Shown piece by piece: positions 1 through 5,137 of a stretch of 8,841 nt of DNA. The notes beneath the pieces are model-generated. The model ran no database searches and was not told the DNA's origin. It saw only the letters and a program-made list of their open reading frames with translations. Position 1 is the first letter of the stretch. The number at the start of each line of letters is the position of its first letter. The stretch spans positions 13,071-21,911 of the forward strand of contig PLDP01000098.1 of the NCBI GenBank assembly GCA_003136795.1, in the 5' to 3' direction. The translations under genes were made by a program, and so were the position numbers. The DNA comes from Actinomycetota bacterium. Its GTDB lineage: Bacteria > Actinomycetota > Thermoleophilia > Gaiellales > Gaiellaceae.

Positions 1-804
1 GGCAAGTCGACCCTGGCGTCCGCGCTGATCCGCCTGGTTCGCGCCGAGGAGCAGACGGTCGGGGTGATCTCGGTCGACCCGTCGAGCCCGTTCACGCAGG
101 GCGCGCTGCTCGGCGACCGCATCCGGCTCACCGACCACTTCCTCGACCCGGACGTCTTCATCCGCTCGATGGGCACGCGCGGGCACCTCGGCGGGCTCGC
201 GGAGACGACCCTGCAGACGCTGCTCGTGCTCGACGCGGCGGGCAAGGACGTCGTCTTTCTCGAGACGGTCGGCACGGGGCAGAGCGAGGTCGGCGTGCTC
301 TCGATCGCGGACACGGTCGTGCTCGCGCTGATGCCGGGCTCCGGTGACTCGATCCAGGCGCTGAAGGCCGGGATCATGGAGATCCCCGATGTGATCGCGA
401 TCAACAAGATGGACCACCCGCTGGCGAAGACGATGATGAACGAGGTGCGGCAGGTGCTGGCGCTCGGCCCGCACGACGGGTGGCTGCCGCCGATCGTGCT
501 CACCGAGGCGATGCGCGGGGAGGGCGTCGAGACGCTGTGGGAGAAGATCAAGGAGCATCGCGCGTGGCTCGAAGCGGACGGCGAGCTCGAGACGCGCCGC
601 CGCCGCAACCTCGCCTCCGAGGTGTTCCAGGTGGCGTCCAACCGCGCGCGCCGCCACATCGAGCTCGCGGTGCAGGACGACGCAGAGCTGCAGCGGCTGC
701 TCGGCGAGGTGCAGGCGCGCCGGCTCGACCCGTTGACGGCGGTTCGTGAAATCCTCCAGAGGGTGTTCCACGTTGGCGACGCAGACAGCACCGACACTCC
801 CTGA
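1..804 (+). CDS. meaB: Methylmalonyl-CoA mutase-associated GTPase MeaB (5' end outside window)
   Basis: This is a SIMIBI-class G-protein chaperone that loads and protects adenosylcobalamin-dependent methylmalonyl-CoA mutase in the cytoplasm. The reading frame is open from base 1 and begins inside the P-loop (GKST at visible residues 1-4), so the N-terminal helical part and the first P-loop glycines are missing. Family motifs follow in order: VDPSSPFTQGALLGDR (about 25-40), FIRSMGTRGHLGGLA (about 52-66), the switch-like ETVGTGQSEV (about 88-97) and the guanine-specificity motif NKMD (about 135-138). An arginine-rich helical C-terminus of the kind used for dimerisation closes the protein. The family usually has ETVGVGQSE, so the threonine is a small variation. 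The 267 visible residues match the family length less the missing N-terminus. The 3' end overlaps the next gene, which suggests translational coupling. The family call is very secure. Specificity for methylmalonyl-CoA mutase rather than a related acyl-CoA mutase is inferred. Confidence 0.95.
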   Translation, partial: GKSTLASALIRLVRAEEQTVGVISVDPSSPFTQGALLGDRIRLTDHFLDPDVFIRSMGTRGHLGGLAETTLQTLLVLDAAGKDVVFLETVGTGQSEVGVLSIADTVVLALMPGSGDSIQALKAGIMEIPDVIAINKMDHPLAKTMMNEVRQVLALGPHDGWLPPIVLTEAMRGEGVETLWEKIKEHRAWLEADGELETRRRRNLASEVFQVASNRARRHIELAVQDDAELQRLLGEVQARRLDPLTAVREILQRVFHVGDADSTDTP

Positions 805-1951
805 GATCGAAGCGGCGCGCGAGCGCGTCGCCGGTCACGCGCGCGTCACTCCGGTCTACGGCTCGGAGACGCTCTCGCGGCGCGCCGGCCGTCCGGTCTG
901 GCTGAAGGCGGAGAACCTGCAGCGCACTGGCTCGTTCAAGATCCGCGGCGCGGTCAACAAGCTGACGAGCCTCGGCGACGCCGAGCGGGCGGCCGGCGTG
1001 ATCGCCGCGAGCGCGGGGAACCACGGCCAGGCCGTCGCCTGGGCCGCGCGCGAGCTCGGGATCCGGGCGACGGTCTTCATGCCTCAGGACGCGCCGATGG
1101 CGAAGGTCGACGCAACGCGCAACTACGGCGCCGAGACCGTGCTCGCAGGCGCGATGTTCGACGACGCGCTCGCCGAGGCGATGGCGCGCGCCGAGGCGAC
1201 GGGGGCGACGTTCGTGCACGCCTTCGAGGACGCGGCGGTGATCGCGGGCCAGGGCACGCTCGGCCTGGAGCTCGCCGAGCAGCTGCCGGACGCCGACACG
1301 TTTGTGCTGCCGATCGGCGGCGGCGGGCTGGCCGCGGGGATCGCGATCGCGTTGCGCGCGCTGCGGCCCGGCGTCCGCCTCGTCGGCGTGCAGGCGGGGA
1401 AGCAGGGCCAGGGAACGATTGCCGACGGGATCGCCGTCAAGCACCCGGGCGAGCTGACGATGTCGATCCTCGACGAGCTGCTCGACGAGATCGTCCACGT
1501 CGACGACGAGGAGATCGCCGAGGCGATCACGCTGCTGCTCGAGCGCTCCAAGCTCGTCGCCGAAGGCGCCGGCGCGGCTTCGGTCGCCGCGCTCCTCGGC
1601 GGGAAGGCCGGCGGTGGCGGCAGCGGCGGCGTGTGCGCGCTCCTCTCCGGCGGCAACATCGACGCGACGCTCCTCATGTCGGTCGTGCGACACGGGCTCG
1701 CGCGCGCCGGCCGGTACCTGGTGCTGCGCACGAGCGTCCCGGATCACCCTGGCGAGCTCCTGAACCTGCTGCAACTCGTGGCTGACCATCGCGGCAACAT
1801 CGTCGAGGTGAACCATCGCCGCGAGGGGATGGGAATCGGCCTCGTGCGCACCGGCGTCGAGCTGACGCTCGTCACGCGCGACGAGGAGCACTGTGTCGAG
1901 CTCTGCAGCGCGCTCGCAGCTGCAGGCTACGAGTTCGAGCGTCTCAGGTAG
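773..1951 (+). CDS. ilvA: Threonine ammonia-lyase (threonine dehydratase), PLP-dependent with ACT domain
   Basis: The enzyme deaminates L-threonine to 2-oxobutyrate and ammonia, either as the first step of isoleucine synthesis or for threonine catabolism. From the TTG start (393 residues counting the start) the fold-type II PLP motifs are clear: the Schiff-base lysine in GSFKIRGA (Lys56), SAGNHGQ (about 80-86), the phosphate-binding GGGGL (about 182-186) and SGGNID (about 292-297). A single C-terminal ACT domain (about 315-392) contains VPDHPGELLNLL. One ACT domain and about 400 residues resemble the short, catabolic-like form rather than the 500-residue two-ACT biosynthetic IlvA. TTG at 773 is preferred because AGAGGG lies about 10 nt upstream and the family N-terminus (PTLPEIEAARERV) follows directly. 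An in-frame GTG at 746 would add nine unconserved residues. The start lies inside meaB, a 32-nt overlap. Serine activity is possible. A degenerate 29-bp-family repeat follows the stop. Confidence 0.93.
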   Translation: MATQTAPTLPEIEAARERVAGHARVTPVYGSETLSRRAGRPVWLKAENLQRTGSFKIRGAVNKLTSLGDAERAAGVIAASAGNHGQAVAWAARELGIRATVFMPQDAPMAKVDATRNYGAETVLAGAMFDDALAEAMARAEATGATFVHAFEDAAVIAGQGTLGLELAEQLPDADTFVLPIGGGGLAAGIAIALRALRPGVRLVGVQAGKQGQGTIADGIAVKHPGELTMSILDELLDEIVHVDDEEIAEAITLLLERSKLVAEGAGAASVAALLGGKAGGGGSGGVCALLSGGNIDATLLMSVVRHGLARAGRYLVLRTSVPDHPGELLNLLQLVADHRGNIVEVNHRREGMGIGLVRTGVELTLVTRDEEHCVELCSALAAAGYEFERLR

Positions 1952-1956
1952 CCCCG

Positions 1957-1980
1957 CTCAGGCGTAAGGACGCTGGCCCA
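1957..1980 (+). repeat. Degenerate copy (E) of the 29-bp CTCAGG...GCA dispersed motif
   Basis: This 24-nt stretch begins CTCAGGCGT and ends ACGCTGGCCCA. It matches the two ends of copy B at 3816 (CTCAGGCGT and ACACTGGCGCA) but lacks about 5 nt in the middle. It begins 5 nt after the threonine ammonia-lyase stop. It is the weakest member of the family and might be chance similarity, but its position just after a stop codon matches the other + strand copies. Confidence 0.4.
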
Positions 1981-2057
1981 GCCGGTCGTCCATTCGCCTG
2001 GCGAGATGCTCAAAGACGCGGGCGCGTGTCGAGAGCGGCTCCGTAGGATCAGACGCG

Positions 2058-2591
2058 GTGGCTGCTCATATCCGTCTCCGTGGCGATGGCGACCTCGACG
2101 AGTGCGTGCTTCTTCTTGAAGCGGTTCACCGGGTTGACAGCTATCCAACCTATTGGCCCGAAGATCCCGGACGGTGGCTTTCACCGAAAGCGATGCTTAG
2201 CGCCTGGGTCGCCGAGAGACGGGGTCGCATCGTCGGCCATATTGCCCTCGACGCCGGGAAGACCGATGGAAGCGCCGCGGTCTGGTCAGACGCCACGGGC
2301 CTTCCGCCTGAACGTCTCGCCGCCATCACTCGCCTCTTCGTCTCACTCGAGGGTCGTGGCACCGGGGTAGGCCGCGCCCTACTCGATGCGGCGTGCGCCG
2401 AGGCGGCCGTGCGCGGGCTCCACCCGGCGCTTGATGTCGTGGAGACGAACCTCGACGCGATCCGGCTCTACGAGCGATGCGGTTGGAGACGTGTTTTCAC
2501 CGAACCGTGGCGATCCGCGCAAGACGGTAAGACCCTGCTCCACTACTACGTCGCGCCGCCAGGTGAGACGGGGCGACCGAGCGAGCGTTGA
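2058..2591 (+). CDS. GNAT-family N-acetyltransferase
   Basis: This is a cytoplasmic acetyl-CoA-dependent N-acetyltransferase of 177 residues filling a single GNAT domain. Motif A is visible as a beta strand (ITRLFVSLE, about 90-98) followed by the pyrophosphate-binding loop RGTGVG (100-105) and its helix (RALLDAACAEA). Motif B is the NLDAIRLYERCGW segment (131-143), the usual end of the fold where the substrate pocket closes. The GTG start has a weak TAGGAT-type ribosome site about 8 nt upstream and gives a normal N-terminus (HIRLRGDGDLDECVLLLEAV). Codon use includes many A/T-ending codons (CTT, GAA, CGT, TCA, GTA, CTA), unlike the near-uniform G/C endings in meaB, which suggests a different origin. 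The substrate cannot be read from the sequence; an amine, amino acid or antibiotic are all possible. It is flanked by repeat-family copies at 1957 and 2601. Confidence 0.87.
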   Translation: MAAHIRLRGDGDLDECVLLLEAVHRVDSYPTYWPEDPGRWLSPKAMLSAWVAERRGRIVGHIALDAGKTDGSAAVWSDATGLPPERLAAITRLFVSLEGRGTGVGRALLDAACAEAAVRGLHPALDVVETNLDAIRLYERCGWRRVFTEPWRSAQDGKTLLHYYVAPPGETGRPSER

Positions 2592-2600
2592 GTCTCGTGG

Positions 2601-2629
2601 CTCAGGGTGCACTCGCGAACACTCGCGCA
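2601..2629 (+). repeat. 29-bp dispersed motif, copy A
   Basis: The copy begins CTCAGGGTGCA and ends CGAACACTCGCGCA. It matches copy B at 24 of 29 positions and copy C at 21 of 29 without gaps. It starts 9 nt after the GNAT stop. It also holds an internal direct repeat, CACTCGCG-AA-CACTCGCG (2610-2627), so part of the element may have arisen by duplication. Confidence 0.7.
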
Positions 2630-2648
2630 GTCGAGTTCCCTGTCCCTC

Positions 2649-2689
2649 AGTTCGCTTACGATTTTAGGTGTGGCGCCCTTAGGCGAACT
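2649..2689. promoter_or_regulatory. Interrupted inverted repeat in the GNAT-mscL gap
   Basis: AGTTCGC (2649-2655) and GCGAACT (2683-2689) are perfect 7-bp complements separated by 27 nt that include the AT-richer stretch TTACGATTTTAGG. This could be an operator or a weak terminator-like stem for the GNAT transcript. The AT-rich centre is also the most promoter-like part of the mscL upstream region, but no clear -35/-10 pair can be assigned. Confidence 0.25.
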
Positions 2690-2739
2690 CTCCCCCGAGA
2701 CCTGTAGCGTGCGACCCGGGAAAGCCCCGCACTCGGCGC

Positions 2740-2754
2740 CGCCCGTAGCGGGCG
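2740..2754 (+). promoter_or_regulatory. Short perfect hairpin in the mscL 5' leader
   Basis: CGCCCG-TAG-CGGGCG forms a 6-bp GC stem with a 3-nt loop. It ends 7 nt before the strong AAGGAGGAG ribosome site (2762-2770) of mscL, so it could affect translation initiation or mRNA stability. The role is inferred from position only. Confidence 0.3.
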
Positions 2755-2773
2755 AGGATCGAAGGAGGAGATC

Positions 2774-3187
2774 ATGCTGAAAGGGTTCAAGCGCTTTCTG
2801 ATGCAGGGCAACTTGATCGTCATCGCCGTCGGTCTGGTGGTCGCGCTTGCGTTCAGCACCCTGATCAAGGCGTTCACCGACAACATCATCACGCCCCTCG
2901 TCAATGCGGCCGGCGGGGGCGGGACGAGCGGGCTCGGATTCACCGTCAAAGGCCAGGTCGTGAACGTCGGGGCATTCATCTCAGCCCTCATCTACTTCGT
3001 CATCTACATGGTGGTGATCTACTTCGTCCTGGTTGTGCCCTACCGGGCCTACATGGCGAAGCGAGGCACCTCGGTCTTCGGTGATCCCCCGCCCACGAAG
3101 ACCTGCCCGTACTGTCTCTCCGGGGACATCCCGGTGGCGGCGACGAAGTGCAGCCACTGCGCGAGCGGACTTCAAGCCACGATCTAG
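2774..3187 (+). CDS. mscL: Large-conductance mechanosensitive channel MscL with C-terminal zinc ribbon
   Basis: MscL is an oligomeric inner-membrane channel that opens under membrane tension and releases solutes during hypo-osmotic shock. The 137-residue protein begins with the family's amphipathic N-terminal helix (LKGFKRFLMQGN). TM1 (about 14-35) contains the pore-lining AVGLVVALAFSTLIKAF and runs into the conserved TDNIITPL. A short periplasmic loop follows, then TM2 (about 68-90, GAFISALIYFVIYMVVIYF). After a basic linker, the usual cytoplasmic helical bundle is replaced by a treble-clef or zinc-ribbon-like tail with two CxxC pairs: Cys111/Cys114 (CPYC) and Cys126/Cys129 (CSHC). Metal binding is inferred from that pattern. 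The ATG has a strong AAGGAGGAG site 4-12 nt upstream, the best in the window. It sits alone between repeat copies A and D. The MscL call is secure; the effect of the metal tail on gating is unknown. Confidence 0.94.
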   Translation: MLKGFKRFLMQGNLIVIAVGLVVALAFSTLIKAFTDNIITPLVNAAGGGGTSGLGFTVKGQVVNVGAFISALIYFVIYMVVIYFVLVVPYRAYMAKRGTSVFGDPPPTKTCPYCLSGDIPVAATKCSHCASGLQATI

Positions 3188-3192
3188 CCGGC

Positions 3193-3206
3193 GCGCAGCT
3201 CTGCGC
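3193..3206 (+). terminator. Small hairpin just after mscL
   Basis: GCGCA-GCTC-TGCGC is a perfect 5-bp stem with a 4-nt loop starting 6 nt after the mscL stop and touching repeat copy D. There is no T-tract, so intrinsic termination is doubtful. Confidence 0.25.
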
Positions 3207-3234
3207 TCAGGGTGCATAGCGGAACGCTGCCGCA
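3206..3234 (+). repeat. 29-bp dispersed motif, copy D (diverged)
   Basis: This copy begins CTCAGGGTGCAT and ends GCTGCCGCA. It matches copy A at 21 of 29 positions with no gap; the first 11 bases and last 4 bases are identical. It starts 18 nt after the mscL stop. Its centre can form AGCG-GAA-CGCT, which the other copies cannot form in the same register. Confidence 0.55.
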
Positions 3235-3266
3235 CGTCAGCGTGGTTGCATCGCATACTTGGCTGC

Positions 3267-3803
3267 GTGACCACCCCGCGTCTGTTGTTCCTCTACGGCC
3301 CACCCGCTGTCGGCAAGCTGACTGTCGCCAGAGCGATCGCAGATCGCCTCCCGTTCAAGATCCTTCACAACCACGTCACGATTGATGCCGTGACAGAGGT
3401 GCTGCCGTTTGGAGGCGAGACGTTTTGGCGCGTCGTCGGACGGTTCAGACGAGACATCGTCGCCGCAGCCGCCGAGGAACAGATCGACTTGATCTACACA
3501 TACGTGTTCGCAGCGGGCGACGAACAGCATGTCGCCGACATCGTCCGGCCCTATGAGGATGCGGGAGGCAGGGCCTGGTTCGTCCAGCTACTTGCGCCGC
3601 GAGAGGTGCTGCTGCAGCGCGTTCGTTCGGAAAGTCGGAAACAGCACGGAAAGCTTGTCGATCCGGAGACCCTTGACCGCTTGCTCGACGAGCACGAGGA
3701 TTTCACCGCGATCGCGGCGCGCGACAGTCTGACGATCGACCTTGCCGTTACCTCCGCGCGCGATGCAGCAAATCGGATCATCGACCACATCACAACCGAC
3801 TAG
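3267..3803 (+). CDS. Small AAA/P-loop kinase-like protein (shikimate kinase-like fold)
   Basis: This is a 178-residue P-loop NTPase of the nucleotide/shikimate-kinase type. It opens with a beta strand and Walker A, RLLFLYGPPAVGKLTVA (P-loop Gly11 to Thr19), followed by FKILHNHVTID (about 30-40), a motif shared by a family usually annotated only as AAA-family ATPase. The middle strand IDLIYTYVFA and the strand AWFVQLLAPREVLLQRV (about 103-119) are followed by a lid-like basic segment, SESRKQHGKL (121-130), and DPETLDRLLDEHEDF. The residue after the P-loop lysine is leucine then threonine (GKLT), not the standard S/T. The start was set at GTG 3267: upstream residues in the open frame look non-coding, and CATACT (3254-3259) sits 7 nt before it with no ribosome site, suggesting a leaderless mRNA. 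A-/T-ending codons are common. It is probably a phosphotransferase, but the substrate is unknown. Confidence 0.8.
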   Translation: MTTPRLLFLYGPPAVGKLTVARAIADRLPFKILHNHVTIDAVTEVLPFGGETFWRVVGRFRRDIVAAAAEEQIDLIYTYVFAAGDEQHVADIVRPYEDAGGRAWFVQLLAPREVLLQRVRSESRKQHGKLVDPETLDRLLDEHEDFTAIAARDSLTIDLAVTSARDAANRIIDHITTD

Positions 3804-3815
3804 GATCGTCCGCCT

Positions 3816-3844
3816 CTCAGGCGTCATTCGCGAACACTGGCGCA
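3816..3844 (+). repeat. 29-bp dispersed motif, copy B
   Basis: The copy begins CTCAGGCGTCATT and ends CGAACACTGGCGCA. It matches both copy A and copy C at 24 of 29 positions without gaps. It starts 12 nt after the kinase-like gene. In this copy GCGTCA and TGGCGC can pair (one G-U), giving an imperfect stem. Confidence 0.7.
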
Positions 3845-3884
3845 TACCTCGATCCCCACGCACGATTCGAGGACGCCAGCTTCT

Positions 3885-3924
3885 CTCGGAGCCCGGCCTG
3901 GGCCGAAAGAGGCCGGGCTCCGAG
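3885..3924. terminator. Perfect 14-bp hairpin between convergent genes, probable bidirectional terminator
   Basis: CTCGGAGCCCGGCC (3885-3898) and GGCCGGGCTCCGAG (3911-3924) are exact complements around a 12-nt loop (3899-3910). The stem lies between the end of the kinase-like gene at 3803 (+) and the end of the cupredoxin gene at 3953 (-), where a shared terminator is expected. The + strand has only a short TTT (CGGGGCTTTG) after it and the - strand has no T-run, so it would be the L-shaped or non-canonical GC-rich kind common in actinobacteria. Confidence 0.7.
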
Positions 3925-3952
3925 CGGGGCTTTGTCGTCGCAGGAGTTGTCG

Positions 3953-4312
3953 TTAGGTAACGATCAACGTTCCGTGCATCCCGGCAGCTTCGTGGCCTGG
4001 GACGGAGCAGTAGAAGTTGTACTTGCCAGCCTTCAGCGTTACGAACATCGTGGTCGTGCTGTGGCTGATCGTGGCCGACTTGCCCAGTTCATGTTCGCCG
4101 CTTTCGACATTGACGTTGTGCTTGAGCGCCGAGTGGTTAGCGAAGACGATCTTGATCCTCCCCGCGTGCGCACGAACGGTCGTCTGGGTGTACCGCAGGC
4201 CCGAGACGGGGGCGCTGATGTGAACGACGCTGACGGTGGGCGTGGTCGCGGTGGAAACCCCTGGTAGGGCGAAGGCCGCAAGAACCCCAACTACGAGTAC
4301 GAGTTTGCGCAA
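3953..4312 (-). CDS. Secreted cupredoxin (plastocyanin/azurin-like blue copper protein)
   Basis: This is an exported type-1 copper protein, probably an electron carrier or copper-binding protein outside the membrane. A signal peptide (LRKLVLVVGVLAAFALPGVSTA) is followed by about 95 residues of cupredoxin fold. Numbered from the TTG start, the copper ligands are His65 (LKHNVNVE) and the C-terminal loop Cys102, His107 and Met112 (YCSVPGHEAAGM), the complete type-1 set. TTG at 4312 was chosen as start because AAAGGAG lies 5 nt upstream of it. The in-frame GTG at 4318 would add two residues but overlaps that ribosome site. The upstream leader has the inverted repeat AACGGC/GCCGTT (4344-4365). No lipobox cysteine is present, so it is likely soluble or loosely attached. 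The redox partner is not in this window; a DUF1775 protein, a family linked to copper, lies 2 kb away. The fold and metal site are secure, the partner unknown. Confidence 0.9.
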   Translation of the reverse strand: MRKLVLVVGVLAAFALPGVSTATTPTVSVVHISAPVSGLRYTQTTVRAHAGRIKIVFANHSALKHNVNVESGEHELGKSATISHSTTTMFVTLKAGKYNFYCSVPGHEAAGMHGTLIVT

Positions 4313-4343
4313 GGTCACTCCTTTGTATTGAGCTCTCTTTCGG

Positions 4344-4365
4344 AACGGCCAACTAACCAGCCGTT
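4344..4365. promoter_or_regulatory. Inverted repeat in the cupredoxin 5' region
   Basis: AACGGC (4344-4349) and GCCGTT (4360-4365) are complementary around a 10-nt spacer, about 32 nt upstream of the cupredoxin TTG. It could be an operator, for example for a metal-responsive regulator, or a leader hairpin. No regulator binding motif is recognised. A perfect 10-bp palindrome, TTCAGCTGAA, lies farther upstream at 4424-4433. Confidence 0.25.
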
Positions 4366-4436
4366 GGTGAGAAGTCGATGAATCGCTAGGGTCGAAGACC
4401 CCGTGGTTCGTCTGACTTTCGATTTCAGCTGAACAG

Positions 4437-4465
4437 TTCGGGCGTCATTCGTGAACACTCGCCCA
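4437..4465 (+). repeat. 29-bp dispersed motif, copy C
   Basis: The copy begins TTCGGGCGTCATTCG and ends GAACACTCGCCCA. It matches copy B at 24 of 29 positions without gaps. It lies between the two - strand genes, 53 nt past the end of the small membrane-protein gene (4519) and about 120 nt upstream of the cupredoxin start. Its orientation is opposite to the flanking genes, unlike the other copies. Its ends (GGGCG and CGCCC) can pair. Confidence 0.65.
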
Positions 4466-4518
4466 GGCAATTGACGAGGTGCCCGGCGGCTGCTCAGAGG
4501 AGCGGCCGATGCTCGTAG

Positions 4519-4728
4519 CTAGCCGAAGTGACCCCAGTGGATAGCAACGATGAGAAGCAAGCCGCTGATCGCGATCGCTAGGCCGGCCACGATCGTCCTC
4601 CCGGCCGCGAACTTGAACTGGGGGATCTGCGCCGCTGTCAGCCAGACTCCGGCGAATAGGAGAAGCAGAAACCCGACTTCGGCGATGCGTGCGCCCGTGT
4701 GATGTGCGAAACCGAGAACGAGGCTCAC
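4519..4728 (-). CDS. Small two-helix membrane protein of unknown function
   Basis: This 69-residue protein has two predicted membrane helices, about 17-33 (VGFLLLLFAGVWLTAAQ) and about 45-63 (IVAGLAIAISGLLLIVAIH), joined by a short loop containing PQFKFAAGR. The N-terminus carries a His-His pair (FAHHTGARIAE) and the C-terminus ends HWGHFG. I do not recognise a named family. Evidence for coding is the clean alternation of polar and hydrophobic segments and the fit between two neighbours. The GTG start at 4728 lacks a good ribosome site, with only GAAGAA about 10 nt upstream, so the exact start is uncertain. It is divergent from the SHOCT-domain gene, with a 119-nt gap that must hold both promoters. 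Confidence 0.6.
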   Translation of the reverse strand: MSLVLGFAHHTGARIAEVGFLLLLFAGVWLTAAQIPQFKFAAGRTIVAGLAIAISGLLLIVAIHWGHFG

Positions 4729-4847
4729 GCGGCTGATTCTTCACCATCGCCGAGCCGGTGTCCAGGCGCGGCGGCCGAATTCACGAGTTTCGACCTGCCC
4801 GGGTCAACTCTTATGCGGCTCCAAGGCGGCCGGGATACGCTGAAGGC

Positions 4848-5129
4848 ATGGCGTACCACGATCACTACATGAACGGCGGCGGGTCTCACGTTCTCGTCTG
4901 GCTCCTGTTCGTGTTGCTCCTCGCTCTTCTCGTTGGCCTGATCGTTCTCGTCGCTGCGAGGTCAAGCGCCTTCCATAAGGCCGTAGCGGCGCCCGCACCG
5001 GTGGGGCTGAAGCCCGGCGAGGACTCGCAAGAGCTCGTCCGCCTCCGCTACGCACGCGGGGAGATCGACCGCGAGACGTTCCTTCAGGTGAGCCAGGACC
5101 TCGGCGGCAGCGGCCCGCCACCGGCGTAA
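4848..5129 (+). CDS. SHOCT domain-containing membrane protein
   Basis: This is a 93-residue protein with a His-rich N-terminus (AYHDHYMNGGGSH), one membrane helix at about 14-36 (VLVWLLFVLLLALLVGLIVLV) and a C-terminal SHOCT (short C-terminal) domain at about 60-85. The SHOCT signature is the segment ELVRLRYARGEIDRETF. SHOCT domains usually sit at the ends of membrane or stress-related proteins and probably mediate oligomerisation; no enzymatic role is known. ATG 4848 is the likely start because upstream in-frame residues look non-coding. GAAGG is only 1 nt from the ATG, and TACGCT (4836-4841), a TANNNT-type -10, is 6 nt upstream, so the mRNA may be leaderless. The stop is 8 nt from the stop of the convergent metallo-hydrolase gene, with no terminator hairpin between them. 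Confidence 0.82.
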   Translation: MAYHDHYMNGGGSHVLVWLLFVLLLALLVGLIVLVAARSSAFHKAVAAPAPVGLKPGEDSQELVRLRYARGEIDRETFLQVSQDLGGSGPPPA

Positions 5130-5137
5130 AGCGCGAG

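Noticed and set aside
548..1891. Long open frame on the - strand opposite meaB and threonine ammonia-lyase
   Set aside because: The translation is Arg/Ala/Asp-rich with no domain motifs, and the opposite strand has full PLP-enzyme and MeaB motifs. It is a high-GC shadow.
2134..2139. Perfect TTGACA -35 hexamer inside the GNAT gene
   Set aside because: It lies within coding sequence, with no convincing -10 at the right spacing leading to a gene start.
2690..2773. Possible c-di-AMP (ydaO-type) riboswitch in front of mscL
   Set aside because: The leader is too short and lacks the conserved junction sequences; only a 6-bp hairpin is visible.
3033..3266. N-terminal extension of the kinase-like protein into mscL
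   Set aside because: Extension residues are Arg/Ser-rich and overlap mscL coding sequence; the kinase fold begins directly at GTG 3267.
1957..4465. Integron cassette array or CRISPR array as explanation of the repeated motif
   Set aside because: The copies lack GTTRRRY/RYYYAAC core sites and paired long arms, and no integrase is present. Spacing is hundreds of bases with genes between, so it is not CRISPR.
4445..4747. 100-residue open frame on the - strand overlapping the small membrane protein
   Set aside because: It is Arg/Ser-rich with no features, and the overlapping 69-residue frame has two clean membrane helices.
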